64,000 nucleotides of DNA from Malacoplasma muris (GTDB lineage Bacteria > Bacillota_I > Bacilli_A > Mycoplasmatales > Mycoplasmoidaceae), in the NCBI RefSeq assembly GCF_046774425.1, contig NZ_CP177248.1:372001-436000 (forward strand). Reading direction: 5' to 3'. Each line of letters begins with the position of its first letter. Positions within the stretch are counted from its first letter, which is position 1. Position numbers and translations under genes: made by a program. Of this stretch, positions 35,193-46,245 are shown one piece after another. The notes beneath the pieces are model-generated. The model saw nothing but the letters and a program-made list of their open reading frames with translations, was not told the origin of the DNA and ran no database searches.

Positions 35193-36026
35193 ATGTTTGA
35201 TAGTCAAAATAAAGAAATTGTTAATTGATATCCTGGTCATATGAAAAAATCTATAGATATTATCAAAGATAAGTTGAATACTATAGATTTTTATATTGAA
35301 GTACTTGATGCAAGAGCAATTGTTTGCAGTTCTAATAGTGAATTAAATAGTATTTTTAATAACAAACCTAAAGTAACAATTGCACTAAAATCAGATTTAT
35401 CTGCAGTTGAACAAGATGATAGCAACATTCTGTTTGGTTCTATTTATGATAAAAAATTTAGATTAAAAATAATTAATAGAATCAAATTAGTGTGTAAATC
35501 CAAAATTGATTCTCTGAGAAAAAAAGGTTTAGTTAATATCCAACTTTGTGGAATGGTAGTTGGTTTACCAAATATCGGTAAGTCATCATTAATAAATTTT
35601 TTGGCAAACAAAAATTTATTAATTTCTCAAAATCAGCCTGGAATTACAAAAAGAGTTAGTCATATAAAAATTGATAATGATTTAGTTTTATTTGACACAC
35701 CTGGAATTTTTTTTAAAAAGGTTGATAAATTTGAAATTGGAGCAATCCTTACATTAATAAAATCTGTTAATTTTGAAATTGTAAATAAATATGAAATATT
35801 AGAATATGGTTATAACTATATTATTAAATATTATAGTGAAGAAATTTATAAATATTTTGGTTTTAATTCACCATTAAATTTTAATGATTTTCTAAATTAT
35901 ATTTGTGATAAAAAAAGATTTAAGTTACAAAATAATGAGAATGATTTTGAAAGATGTTTTAGTTATTTATATTCTGAATTTTCTGACTCAAAAATATGTA
36001 ATATAAATTATGAAAAAGATCTTTAA
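35193..36026 (+). CDS. rbgA: Ribosome biogenesis GTPase RbgA (YlqF)
   Basis: The 277-residue circularly permuted GTPase takes part in late assembly of the 50S subunit. It shows YPGHMKKS at the start, the G4-type motif (ALKSD) before G1 (GLPNIGKSS) and then G3 (DTPGI), the permuted order typical of the family. The G4 motif is shorter than the usual LNKxD and has Ser before Asp. The C-terminal helical domain is retained. Confidence 0.9.
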
Positions 36027-36160
36027 AAATTAATGATTTTTGTAAAAATTTTAACTTTGAATTTCCTATAACAAAACTAATTATTTGTCAATACTTAATT
36101 AACCTAAAATGTCTAAAAAAAGCAATTTTTATGCCTAAATATGGATTTTGTAAGTATTTT

Positions 36161-36169
36161 TGCTATAAT
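36161..36169 (+). promoter_or_regulatory. Extended -10 promoter of the large structured RNA
   Basis: TGCTATAAT at 36161-36169 is a perfect extended -10 element. It predicts a start at about 36176, exactly where the first helix of the RNA begins. No convincing -35 box is present, as is usual for extended -10 promoters. Confidence 0.65.
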
Positions 36170-36175
36170 TTAATT

Positions 36176-36806
36176 GTGTTTATCTTTGGAAATATGGGAT
36201 AAACCAACTATAAACACAAAAATAAAACATAAATAACTACATATAAAAAGTGTAAAAAATTTAACTAATGATATATTGGTTGGGTTTGCTATTTTTAAAA
36301 CCCAATTTGTGCCAATTTGAGCTTGGATAAATGTGTTGATTCTGATTTAAATTTATTGATAGAATAAACTAAATCACTATAGAATCTATTAGTTAATTAT
36401 ATGGGCCTTTCAATCATAATATTCTCTATCAATATTAGTATTATTAAATTTTCTCAATTGATTGGCTTGCAAAGTAATCAACATAGGTTTGTTATCTTAA
36501 ATATTTGATTACAACAAGATTAATTTGTTAATTAAGTAAAAAATTTTCTCGAACATATGAAATTGGGGTATTCAGAGTTTGAGAAATAAAAATATGTTTA
36601 TTTACTTAATATGATTTCTAATAATTTTTAAATTTTGCTTTATAAACTAATCGATAGTTGACTTAAAATGTCATACTATAAAATGTAGTTATCAACAACA
36701 ACCTTGGACTAAGTAAATATTCAGATTATTAAATGAATTATTACTTAAAATGATTAGTTACCAAACAAATAGGAGGAAAGCCTATTTGTTTTTTTTTTTT
36801 TTTTTT
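36176..36806 (+). ncRNA. Large structured noncoding RNA, about 620 nt, unassigned
   Basis: This stretch has stops in all frames but many long complementary segments. GTGTTTAT 36176-36183 pairs with ATAAACAC 36210-36217, continued by TTGG/CCAA. ATTGG+TTGGGTTT 36275-36287 pairs with AAACCCAA 36298-36305 and CCAAT 36312-36316. ATTGATAG+AATA 36355-36366 pairs with 36420-36433. CTTG and GTAATC (36466-36479) pair with GATTAC and CAAG (36507-36518). TTAAGTAAA 36532-36540 pairs with TTTACTTAA 36601-36609, enclosing TTTCTCGAAC 36545-36554 with 36577-36586. TTGG ACTA AGTAA ATTCA (36704-36723) pairs with 36734-36764. It has a promoter and terminator. RNase P RNA, tmRNA, SRP RNA and 6S signatures are absent. 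Confidence 0.65.
36764..36806 (+). terminator. Strong terminator with 18-T tract
   Basis: AACAAATAGG at 36764-36773 pairs with CCTATTTGTT at 36781-36790 (loop AGGAAAG), running into 18 consecutive T (36789-36806), by far the longest homopolymer in the window. Confidence 0.92.
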
Positions 36807-36919
36807 AATATATTATTTGTTAATTCATTCAATATTTTTCTGTTGTCACTTTTTTAGTGAATTTTAAAATGATATAATTTATATGATATTTATGAAATTT
36901 TAATACATGGAGTTAAAAC

Positions 36920-38071
36920 ATGGGCTTATTCAAAAATAATAAAAAAGAAAAAAAACAAGTAGAGCAAAAAAGTGATGTTCAAGTTAATGATGGATGAATG
37001 AGAGAAGATTTTATTCTTGTAAGTAACAGAACAAAAGCAAAAGATTTAAAACCTTATCAAAGACTTGTTGTTTTAAGAAAACCAGATGGTGAACAAAAAT
37101 GTATTATTGATAAGTCATTACCATTTAGAGAAATTGAAAGAATTCAAGAATTAATTAATAAAAAAGGTTTTGTTGATATCAACTCAAAAGAATTTACAAG
37201 AATTATTCCAAATGATTTTAAAACTGAAAGTGATATATTTGAAGAATCAAAAGAATCTGTTGAAACTAGTGCTCTAGCAATTAAGAGGGCAGATAATTCT
37301 GATTACATTGATTTTTTAGTTGATCCAAACAAAATGCCAAAATCAATTTTGAAATTAGAGGATGATAAACTTAAATATAAACTTGATCCAAAACATACTT
37401 TAAAATCAAATAAAGTTGATGATGTTGATTTAATCGATGATATTGAAATTTATATCCCTCATGAAGATAGAAAATTAAGATGAGATACTATTGATGAAAA
37501 TGATTTTTCTAATAATGTTGACCATGACTTAAAACAAGTTAGTGATTTAAAAGTTGAAGAAGAAATAGTAGAAGATAATAGTTCTTTAGATGATAGTATT
37601 CCTCCGAGTGATTATATTGGTAATATAGAAGAAAGTGTTGAAGTGCCTCAAGAAGATAACTATAAATATGTAGATCAACAACAAGAACAAGAAGTAGAAG
37701 AAGAGCAACAAGAAGTTTACAATGAAAACATCTATGAACCAAGTGATGAATATGCAAGTGAACAACCAGAATTAGAAATGCAATCAACAGAAGAATTTGT
37801 TAGCGATGAACTTACTACAGAAAATTTTGAGCATGAAATTCCAAAAGAAACTGTAACTTCTTTCTTTAAAAATACAGTTGAATATGACTCTAGTATATAT
37901 GACACTAATCGTCAACCTTCAGGAAATTATTATAAATTTTATGAAGATACAAATAATAATCCTTTAGAAGCTAAAGTTGTAAATAAAAAAGTAAAAATGA
38001 TTATTAGACGTAAAAAAATTGATGAAAAATTAATTGAAGCAAATGCTTTAAAGCGTCAAGGATTAAGATAA
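36920..38071 (+). CDS. Hypothetical acidic cytosolic protein
   Basis: The 383-residue protein has no signal or membrane segment. A lysine-rich N-terminus (MGLFKNNKKEKK) precedes a folded-looking part to about 190, then a long acidic, Gln/Glu-rich low-complexity region (about 200-300), and a basic C-terminus (KVKMIIRRKK). This acidic-middle layout recalls mollicute cytoskeletal or attachment-organelle proteins, but there is no sequence match I can name. ATG 36920 follows GGAG; a TATAAT is at 36873-36878. Confidence 0.75.
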
Positions 38072-38090
38072 TTATATTAATAAACTTTAA

Positions 38091-38122
38091 TTCCTATTTA
38101 TTTGTTAAATAAATAGGATTTT
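38091..38122 (+). terminator. Intrinsic terminator
   Basis: TCCTATTTATTT at 38092-38103 pairs with AAATAAATAGGA at 38107-38118, then T. Confidence 0.85.
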
Positions 38123-38182
38123 TATTTGTAAATTTATTGAAAAATATTTCTATAATAAATATAAGTGTAATAGGAGATAGTT

Positions 38183-38644
38183 GTGAATTATAAAGTTTAT
38201 ATTGCTGGTGGATTATTTAATGAAGCTGAAATAGCTCAAAGAAAAAAAGAAGGCGAATTATTAAGACAACACTTTAATGAAAAATTGATTATCTTTAATC
38301 CAATTGAACAACCTTTTAATAAAGACAAATCAAATAATTTGCCTACACCAATTGATATTTTTAATGGAGATACAAAAGCTGTTTTAGAGTCTGATATTTT
38401 TATAGCTGACATTACAAATGATGATCCAGGTGTTTTAGTAGAACTTGGAATAGCTATAAGAAATAGAACTAAAATTATTATTTGTGTTAATTCAGATATT
38501 AGATTAAAAGGATCTAACAAATATGAAATACCACCATATTCAATGAATCATTATGTTTTGGGTGGTATTTTAAAGTATGGGCATTTAGTTAATAGTTTTG
38601 ATGAAGCAATTAATAGGTTAAAAGAATTATTAAGTGTTTATTAA
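38183..38644 (+). CDS. Nucleoside 2-deoxyribosyltransferase family protein
   Basis: The 153-residue enzyme exchanges bases on 2'-deoxyribonucleosides in nucleoside salvage. It shows VYIAGGLFNEAE at the start, SDIFIADITNDDPGVLVELGIAI (Asp and the catalytic Glu of the DxGxxxELG-type motif, here with Val-Leu) and the C-terminal KPII-like strand (TKIIICVNSD). The start codon is GTG 38183, seven bases after AGGAG. Mollicutes, which lack de novo purine and pyrimidine base synthesis, often carry this enzyme. Confidence 0.85.
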   Translation: MNYKVYIAGGLFNEAEIAQRKKEGELLRQHFNEKLIIFNPIEQPFNKDKSNNLPTPIDIFNGDTKAVLESDIFIADITNDDPGVLVELGIAIRNRTKIIICVNSDIRLKGSNKYEIPPYSMNHYVLGGILKYGHLVNSFDEAINRLKELLSVY

Positions 38645-38660
38645 AAAGGTAGATATCAAA

Positions 38661-38697
38661 AAAATTAGTAACAATGAAATATTGTTACTAATTTTTA
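38661..38697. terminator. Bidirectional terminator
   Basis: AAAATTAGTAACAAT at 38661-38675 pairs with ATTGTTACTAATTTTT at 38681-38696, between converging genes. Confidence 0.9.
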
Positions 38698-38715
38698 ATT
38701 ATATGTTTATGTAAA

Positions 38716-38952
38716 TTAAGCATTTTTTTGTTGTTGTAATGCATTATAGTTTATTCTAACTACTTTGTTATACTTCTTTAACATTTTTAATGTTCTAGCT
38801 GAAACAGTTACTTGAATTATTTCGCCATTGTTTCCTCAGATTTTTACTTTTTGCAAATTAAGGTTTCATCTTCTTCTAGAACTTTGTAAAGAGTGAGATC
38901 TTTTATTTCCAAATAATGCTTTTTTACCTGTTAAGTCATCTCTTCTTGCCAT
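38716..38952 (-). CDS. rpmB: 50S ribosomal protein L28
   Basis: This 78-residue protein is too interrupted by TGA codons for a standard-code search to find. It reads MARRDDLTGKKALFGNKRSHS and later RRRWNLNLQKVKIW and VTVSARTLKMLKK, which are L28 signatures. It starts behind a perfect AGGAGG site (minus strand, 38957-38962) and is divergent from asnS. Confidence 0.93.
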
Positions 38953-39094
38953 AATTACCTCCTAAAATTAGTCCTTATTATGAATTAAATTTATTTAGTT
39001 TTAAGCACATGTTAAAAAAACTAATAAATATTACAAACATAATTATATAATATTTATATGTTTTTAATAAAATATTATTAAATTTGGAGAGATT

Positions 39095-40450
39095 ATGGAA
39101 ACTATTTCAATAAAAGAAGTGTTTAAAAATTATAAATCGCTTGATGAAGTAAGATTGGTTGGATGAGTTAGGTCTAATAGAGATAGTGGATCAATTGGAT
39201 TTATTTCTTTTTTTGATGGAACTTGTATTAACTCAGTTCAATTAGTTTATAAAAAAACAGATACTGAAAATTTTGATGAAGCAAGAACTGTAAGAACAGG
39301 TTCAGCAATTATGGTTGAAGGTAAAGTTGTACCATCTATTAAAGAAAATCAAAATTTTGAAATCTTATTAAAAGGATTTAAAATTCTTAAACAATCTGAT
39401 GAAGATTATCCTTTACAAAAAAAAGAACATACTAGTGAATTTTTAAGATCAATTGCACATTTAAGACAAAGAACAAATAAGTTTAACACTGTAATGAAAA
39501 TAAGAAGTGAAATTGCTTTTGCAATTCATAACTTTTTTCACCAAAATGACTTTGTTTGAGTAAGTACACCTATTATCACATCAAATGATGCTGAAGGTGC
39601 TGGTGAAAATTTTTATGTTTCATCTAAAGAAAAAAACTTCTTTGATAAAAATGCAACTCTTACAGTTAGTGGTCAATTGCATGCTGAAGCTTATGCTCAA
39701 GCTTATAAAAGAGTATATACTTTTGGTCCAACATTTAGAGCAGAAAAATCAAATACAAATAGACATATTTCAGAATTTTGAATGGTTGAACCAGAAGTTG
39801 CTTTTTGTGACATTAATCAATTAATGTTTTTGATTGAAACATTTGTTAAATATTTAATTAGATTTGCATTGAAAAACTGTAAAGAAGAAATTGCTTTTTT
39901 AAATAAATCAACAGATAGTGGACTAGCACAAAGATTATTAGATGTAGTAGATGCTGAATTTGTGAAAGTTGAATATAAAGAAGCAATTAGAATTCTAAAA
40001 AGCAAAATTTCTGAAGGTCACAGATTTGAAGATAATGACATCTATTTTGGGAAAGATTTAGCTAGTGAACACGAAAAATATTTATGTGAAGTTATCTATA
40101 ATAAGCCAGTATTTTTATACAATTTCCCACAAGAAATTAAAGCATTCTATATGAAGCAAAATCATGATGGAACAACAGTTGCAGCATGTGACTTGTTAGT
40201 TCCAGGAATTGGTGAAATTGTGGGTGGAAGTCAAAGAGAAGACGATTACAAAAAGATTGTAAAAAGATGTCAATCTTTCGGAATCAAAACAGATGAAATT
40301 GATTGATATTTGAATTTAAGAAGATATGGTTACTTTAAATCATCTGGTTTTGGTTTAGGATTTGAAAGATTTTTAATGTATATAACAGGTATTAATAATA
40401 TTAAAGATGTTATTCCTTTTCCAAGATCATATGGTCCAATTAATTTTTAA
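39095..40450 (+). CDS. asnS: Asparaginyl-tRNA synthetase
   Basis: The 451-residue class IIb synthetase has an N-terminal OB-fold (VRLVGWVRSNRDSGSIGFISF), motif 2 in FGPTFRAEKSNTNRHISEFW, and motif 3 in GFGLGFERFLMY. The AEKSNTxRHxxEFW signature is shared by AsnRS and bacterial-type AspRS, and the overall text favours AsnRS. Direct charging means the organism does not rely solely on transamidation for Asn-tRNA. ATG 39095 follows GGAGAG. pgsA follows after 11 bases. Confidence 0.96.
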
Positions 40451-40461
40451 TTTTTTAAAAT

Positions 40462-41193
40462 ATGAAATCATTTTTTGCAAAAAACAATATTCCAAATATT
40501 TTAACAATATTAAGAATATTGTTTATTCCATTTATAATAACATTTTTAGTCACTAGTTTTGGCCCAACAATAATCAATTTTACTATATTTCAAGAATCAA
40601 AATATTGGTCTTTAACCACAAATATTAGATTAAATTGATTGTTGTCTGGAATATTGTTTTTGTTAGCTTCAATTACAGATTTTTTTGATGGTTATCTATC
40701 AAGAAAATATAAATGAATAAGTGATTTTGGAAAAATATGAGATCCTATAGCTGATAAAATTCTTATTAATTCTATTCTTATAACATTATCTGCTTTTGGA
40801 TTTGTCATGTGATATCTTGTAGTTGTTATGATTTCAAGAGATCTTATTGTAGATGGTTATAGAACATTTTTATCATCAAAAAAAATAATTATTCCTGCAA
40901 ATATTTTAGGTAAATTAAAAACTGTTTTTCAAATGATTGGTGTCTTGATAGTTTTATTTGTATTTAATGATAAAAATATTAATTCAAATTCTTATTATTT
41001 ATTACAAAATATTTTTTTAATTATTGCAACAATAATTTCAATTATTTCAGGAATAGTTTATGTTTTAATAGCTAATATTAGAATTTTTAATTTGCAAAGT
41101 AGTTTGTTTTTACCAAAAAAAGAGATTAATAAATTTTCTAATCATAACTTTGAAGAAGATAAAAAAGAAGATGATATTACAAAATTATCATAA
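40462..41193 (+). CDS. pgsA: CDP-diacylglycerol-glycerol-3-phosphate 3-phosphatidyltransferase
   Basis: The 243-residue membrane enzyme makes phosphatidylglycerol phosphate, the committed step to PG and cardiolipin. It begins with NIPNILTILRIL, and the CDP-alcohol phosphotransferase motif is DFFDGYLSRKYKWISDFGKIWDPIADK with all the metal-binding Asp residues (split here only for reading: D-x2-DG ... G-x3-D-x3-D). Five to six membrane helices and a charged C-terminal tail follow. It lies between asnS and serS in one operon. Confidence 0.94.
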
Positions 41194-41208
41194 GAAAGGT
41201 TTTTAATT

Positions 41209-42483
41209 ATGATTAATAAAAAAATAATAAGAGAAGATATTTCTATTTTAAAAGAAGCATTAAAAAATAGAAATAGCAAATTTGATTTAGATAAAATAAT
41301 TAATCTTGATTCTAAAACAAAACAATTAACAGCTGAAATTGATAAATTAAATGAAAAAAGAAATATTCTTTCAAAAGAAATCACTATTCATTTAAAAAAT
41401 AACAATTTACAAGAAGTTGATAAAATTAAAAATGAAGTTACTCAAATTAAAACATCAATTTCAAAATTGGAGAATGAAAGTATAAAATACAATAGTGAAT
41501 TAGAACTATTATTGCTATCTATTCCAAATATACCAGACAAAAGTGTTCCAATTGGAATAGATGAAAATGATAATGTTGAAATAAAAAAATATTTAACTCC
41601 AACAAATTTTAAATTTGAACCATTGCCACATTGAGATTTGGCTATTAAAAATGATTTTGTTGACTTTGAAAGAGCAGCAAAGATTTCAGGAAGTAGATTT
41701 TGTATTTATAAAAATGATGGTTCTAGATTAATAAGAGCATTACAGTCATTTACATTAGATTATCATGCTAACAATGGTTATACTGAATTTAGTATGCCTG
41801 TTATTGTTAAAGAAGAATCTTTATATGGTACAGGTAATTTACCAAAGTTTAAAGAAGATTTATTTAAATTAGAAAATTTGAATGCTTATTTAGCTCCAAC
41901 TGGAGAAATTCAAATGACAAATTATTTTAGAGATGAGATTTTAAAAGAAGAAAATTTGCCTTATAAATTCACAACTACAACAATAAATTTTAGAAGTGAA
42001 GCAGGAAGTGCTGGAAGAGACACTAGAGGTGTTATTAGACAACATCAATTTTATAAAACTGAAATGGTTAATATTGCTCATCCTGAAACTTCTTTTGATT
42101 TATTAGAAAAAATGACAGAAAATGCTGAAGGGATTTTAGAAGCTCTTAAATTACCTTATAGAAGAATACTATTATGTACAGGTGATATGGGATTTAGTTC
42201 TTGTAAAACATATGACATAGAAGTTTGACTTCCTTCATACAATAATTATAAAGAAATTTCTTCATGTAGTAATTGTTGAGATTTTCAAGCAAGAAGAAGT
42301 ATGATACGTTTTAAGAATTCTAAAACTAACAAAAATGAATTAGTGCATACATTAAATGGTAGTGGATTAGCTATAGATAGACTTTGGGCTGCAGTTGTTG
42401 AAAATTATCAGAATGAAGATGGAACAATAACAGTACCTGATGTATTAGTAAAATATTTAGGTAAAAACATTCTTAAAAAATAA
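41209..42483 (+). CDS. serS: Seryl-tRNA synthetase
   Basis: The 424-residue class II synthetase has an N-terminal helical arm (about 30-105, charged coiled coil) that grips the long variable arm of tRNA-Ser, motif 2 in FRSEAGSAGRDTRGVIRQHQ, and motif 3 near NGSGLAIDRLWAA. Length is normal. ATG 41209 follows AGAAAGG. Its last 79 bases are overlapped, antisense, by the tag gene. Confidence 0.97.
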
Positions 42484-43037
42484 AATTTTATTTTTTTATA
42501 ATATTTACAATTTTTTTGGTGATCATAATAAAAACCTATTGCTTGCAAATAGGAAAATATTGTAATAGAACCTATAAATTTAAAGCCAAATTCTTTCAGT
42601 ATTTTTGTAATTTTATCTGATGTATTGTTTTTTACAATATCATCACTATTAGTTTTTCCAATTTCTGAACTTCACTCTTTGTTGTTTCAAATAAAATTTG
42701 ATAATCCTTCATATTTGGATTTTAATTTTAAATAAGCTTTTGAATTGTTAATTATTGATAAAAGCTTATTTTTATTTTTTATTAAATTTGAATTCTTCAT
42801 AATATTATTAATATCTTCTTTTTGTATTTTTAAGTTATTAATAGGATTTTTAAAATCAAAGTATTTATTATATTCATCTTTTTTTGCAAGCACTTGTCAA
42901 AAACTTAATCCTACAGATTGACTTTCTAATATTAGTAATTCAAACATTTTTGCTTCATCTTTTAGAATTTTTCCCCAAATGTTATCATGATATTCAATAT
43001 ATATTTTATTCTTTGCTCAACTACATCTACTATTCAT
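42405..43037 (-). CDS. tag: DNA-3-methyladenine glycosylase I
   Basis: The 210-residue protein excises 3-methyladenine from alkylated DNA. RCSWAKN (zinc Cys5), EYHDNIWG (His18), LLILESQSVGLSFWQVL and the C-terminal FKFIGSITIFSYLQAIG with DHQKNC (zinc His and Cys) are all present. The family normally ends just after this point. Here the frame runs on for about 24 more codons into the antisense of serS, with the stop at 42405-42407. Several TGA codons are read as Trp. The ribosome binding site is weak. Confidence 0.9.
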
Positions 43038-43177
43038 ATAATTTATACCTAAATTAGATTAAAACCTGTTACTAATCTTGAATATTATATAATAATAACT
43101 TACAATAATTTACCTTCAAAGTTGAAATATAATTTTTAACATATTAAAATTATTAAGATATTGTCTAGAGGTTAATT

Positions 43178-44335
43178 ATGAAAATGAAAAAATCTTTTAT
43201 TTCTAAAATAATAATTGGCACATTAACATCATCACTTGCAATTGCAGCACCTATTACTTCAGTTGCTCTAAAAACTGCAAGTGTTAATTCTACAACTTAT
43301 GTAAATGAAATTGTTAGTAATACACAGAATTCTACAACAACTTCAAATATTAAGATTAAAAGTATGGATGATGCAAATTTAACTGCTGATCAAAAAGATA
43401 GCATAAGAAGATTATTTAAAAATGCTCCTTCTCAAATTACCTCTAATGAATCTATATATGACCCAAATGGTTCTGGTGATTTAGCAGAATTTGCTCCTGC
43501 AAGTATTTTTCACTTGCTAGAGTTTGATGAAACTAAAGTTTATGGTTTATCAAATGATACTGTTAATAATCAAAATGCTCCAAGAGTAACAAATTTATCA
43601 GACATTCGTAGTGGGACAACTTTTAAATGAACTACAACAGGTACTTCAACAGGTGGATGAGTGGGTGAACCAAATTCACCAGATCCAAATTTAAGTCCTG
43701 AATCACCAATACCATATCTTATTAATACTAATGGACAAACAGATGCTGAAAAAATGGTTAGTCAACAAGACTTAGATGCAGCTGGTATACTTTTTTTAAG
43801 AGTTGATATGAAGGATAAAGTAACTAATCAACCAATTACAGAGTTTCTTACTATTTCAGGTTTTAATAGTATTCTTTCAAGAAAATTTTTATCATCAAAT
43901 ATAGATTTACCAGGTTCTGAATACAAAAAAAGTGTTACAGAAATTAAAAATTCAGATTTAATTAGTTATCCTCAATTTGTTGGTAATAGACCAAGTCAAG
44001 TTACTTTAACATCAAGAACAAATAATCCTAAAGAAGGATTATTAAATTATAGTTTATTATTTAATTTTGAAATTCCAAAAAATATTACTATTGATTCTGA
44101 AAACAAAAATAAATTAGATGTATTAAATAGATATACAGATGCATCTAAAACTTTATCTAATACAAGTTATCATCAAGAATTTGTATTAAAAGGTTTTATA
44201 AAATCACCAAATATTTCTAATAATGATATTATTATTATTTTAGCTTCTATTATTGCAGGTGGTGTAGTTGTTTGTTTAATTGTTTATTTAGGTTCTTTGG
44301 TAACAAGAAAAATCAGATTTATTAAAAAGATGTAA
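43178..44335 (+). CDS. Surface protein with signal and C-terminal membrane anchor
   Basis: The 385-residue protein has a signal-like start (IIIGTLTSSLAIAAPITSVAL) without a lipobox. The exported region is rich in Ser, Asn and Thr, with a Pro/Ser/Gly hinge (about 162-190). A C-terminal membrane helix (about 346-370) and a basic tail end the chain. Layout resembles the two large surface proteins at 18898-26015 but is shorter. The start follows AGAGG. No known family. Confidence 0.75.
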
Positions 44336-44351
44336 TATTAATCCATATACA

Positions 44352-44388
44352 AATACATGATTCAAAAAAAGAATCATGTATTTTTTAT
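44352..44388 (+). terminator. Intrinsic terminator
   Basis: A TACATGATTC / GAATCATGTA hairpin (44354-44363 with 44371-44380) is followed by six T. Confidence 0.88.
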
Positions 44389-44421
44389 ATATAATTATTA
44401 ATAACATATCAGAGGTTTAAT

Positions 44422-46227
44422 ATGCAAAGTGAAAAAATAAATAATAACTATGATTGGGATCTAGAATATTTACTAGACAATAAAACTCTAGAAGAATTAT
44501 TTGATGAGTGAAAAAGAAAGAAAGAAAAAATTCTATTACTATATCCTGATTTTTATAAAACTGAATCAAATTTTATAAATTGAAAGAAAGAGAATCATGA
44601 GTTTGCAAACATTTCTAATAGGCTATTAAATTATATTGATAATAATTTAAATGAAGATGTTATTAATGAAAAATGAATATCGTGATCACAAAGAATGTCT
44701 TTTGAATCACAAGAACTATCAAATAAAATGTCAGATAGTACAAATATTATTTTAAAAAATAAAAAATTAATTTTAGAGTATTTAAAAAATCCAGAACTAA
44801 AAGAATATGTAAGAGACTATAATCTTTTGTTTAAATCTGCAAAACATATATTATCTGAAAAAGAAGAAAAGCTTTTATCTGTTTTATCAATGAATGATGA
44901 AGGATATGAAGAAATATTTTCTACATTAGTAGATGGAACTATTAAATTTGAAGATGTTTGTAACTCAAAAAACAAAATTATTAAAGTCAATAGTTTAGCT
45001 GATGTGACTTTACTACTGAAATCTAATGATAGAATTTTAAGAAAAAATGTTTGATATTCTTTTAATAATGCATATTTTAAATATAGAAATGTTCTTTCAA
45101 ATTTGCTTTATTATAATTATTTAACTCTTAATAATAATTCTATTATTAGAAAATATAATGATTATATTGATGCTGTTTGTGATGATGATGAAATAGAAGA
45201 AAATTTAATTCTATCCATTTATAAAAATGTTGAAAGTTTTAAAAATTTATATAAAAAATTTTATGATCAAAGAAATCTTCTTTTAAAAAAAACATACAAA
45301 TTAGATAAAGTAGAACCATGGGATAAAAGCTTAGATGTAACAAAAGTTTTTAAAAAATATTCTATTGAAGAATCAAAAGAAATAATTTTAAAATCATTAT
45401 CATGTTTTGGAAATGAATATTTAGATGTTATTAAAAAAGCTTTTGATGAAAGATGAATCTCATGACTTCCAAAGGAAAATAAACATAGTGGTGCTTATTC
45501 AATTGGTGGTACAAGAGGACTTGAAAAGTATTATATATCAATGAATTTTGATAAAACACTTTCATCAGTTTACACATTAGCACATGAATTAGGTCATTCT
45601 ATTCATTCATATTATTTTGGTAAATGTCAAAAAGTACATGCAGACTGTAGAATATTTTTTGCTGAAATAGCATCTATTACAAATGAAGTTATATTAAGTT
45701 TATATTTATTAGAAACAAAAACAAATAAAAAAGAAAAATTAAATATCTTGGATGAACTTATAACAGGATTTTTTAGTACTACTACAAGACAAATTATATT
45801 TAGTAATTTTGAATATGAAATTGTTCAAAAAATTAAAAATAAAGAACCAATTACATATGATGTTATTAAAGAACTTTATATTAATATGAATGTTAAATAT
45901 ACTTCATATAATAAGTCAAACTATAGTAATAAAAAGTATGAACAAAGTTTATCAACAATATTAAGAATATCTCATTTTTATGTTGGTAATTTTTATGTAT
46001 ATAAATATGCTGTTGGTCAAATTCCAGCTTTAATTGCAGGTTACAAAATATATAATGGAGATAAAGAATTTATAAAGAAATATTTTGATTTCTTAAAATC
46101 AGGTAGTTCTTTATCTCCGATTGACACTATCAAACTTCTTGGAATAGATTTATATAAAGAAGATTCTTTTAAAGAATGTTACAAAATTTTAGAAAAATTA
46201 ATTCAAGAATACAACAAATTATTATAA
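44422..46227 (+). CDS. pepF: Oligoendopeptidase F
   Basis: The 601-residue M3B zinc peptidase cleaves cytosolic oligopeptides. The zinc motif HELGHSIHSYY (HExxH) lies at about 392-402, with the third ligand Glu in FAEIASITNE. The long N-terminal helical part and the GGTRGLEKYYISMNF strand before the motif match PepF. ATG 44422 follows AGAGG. dxs starts 18 bases after its stop. Confidence 0.95.
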
Positions 46228-46245
46228 TTAATCATTGGTAATAAT

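Noticed and set aside
36176..36806. RNase P RNA, tmRNA or SRP RNA as identity of the large RNA
   Set aside because: No GAGGAAAGUCC/ACAGAAA core in the right places (the GGAGGAAAGCC here is the terminator loop), no tRNA-like ends or CCA, and no SRP tetraloop domain.
37539..37787. Antisense ORF opposite the acidic protein gene
   Set aside because: It arises from the repetitive CAA/GAA codons of the acidic region; it has no ribosome binding site and a low-complexity His/Leu composition.
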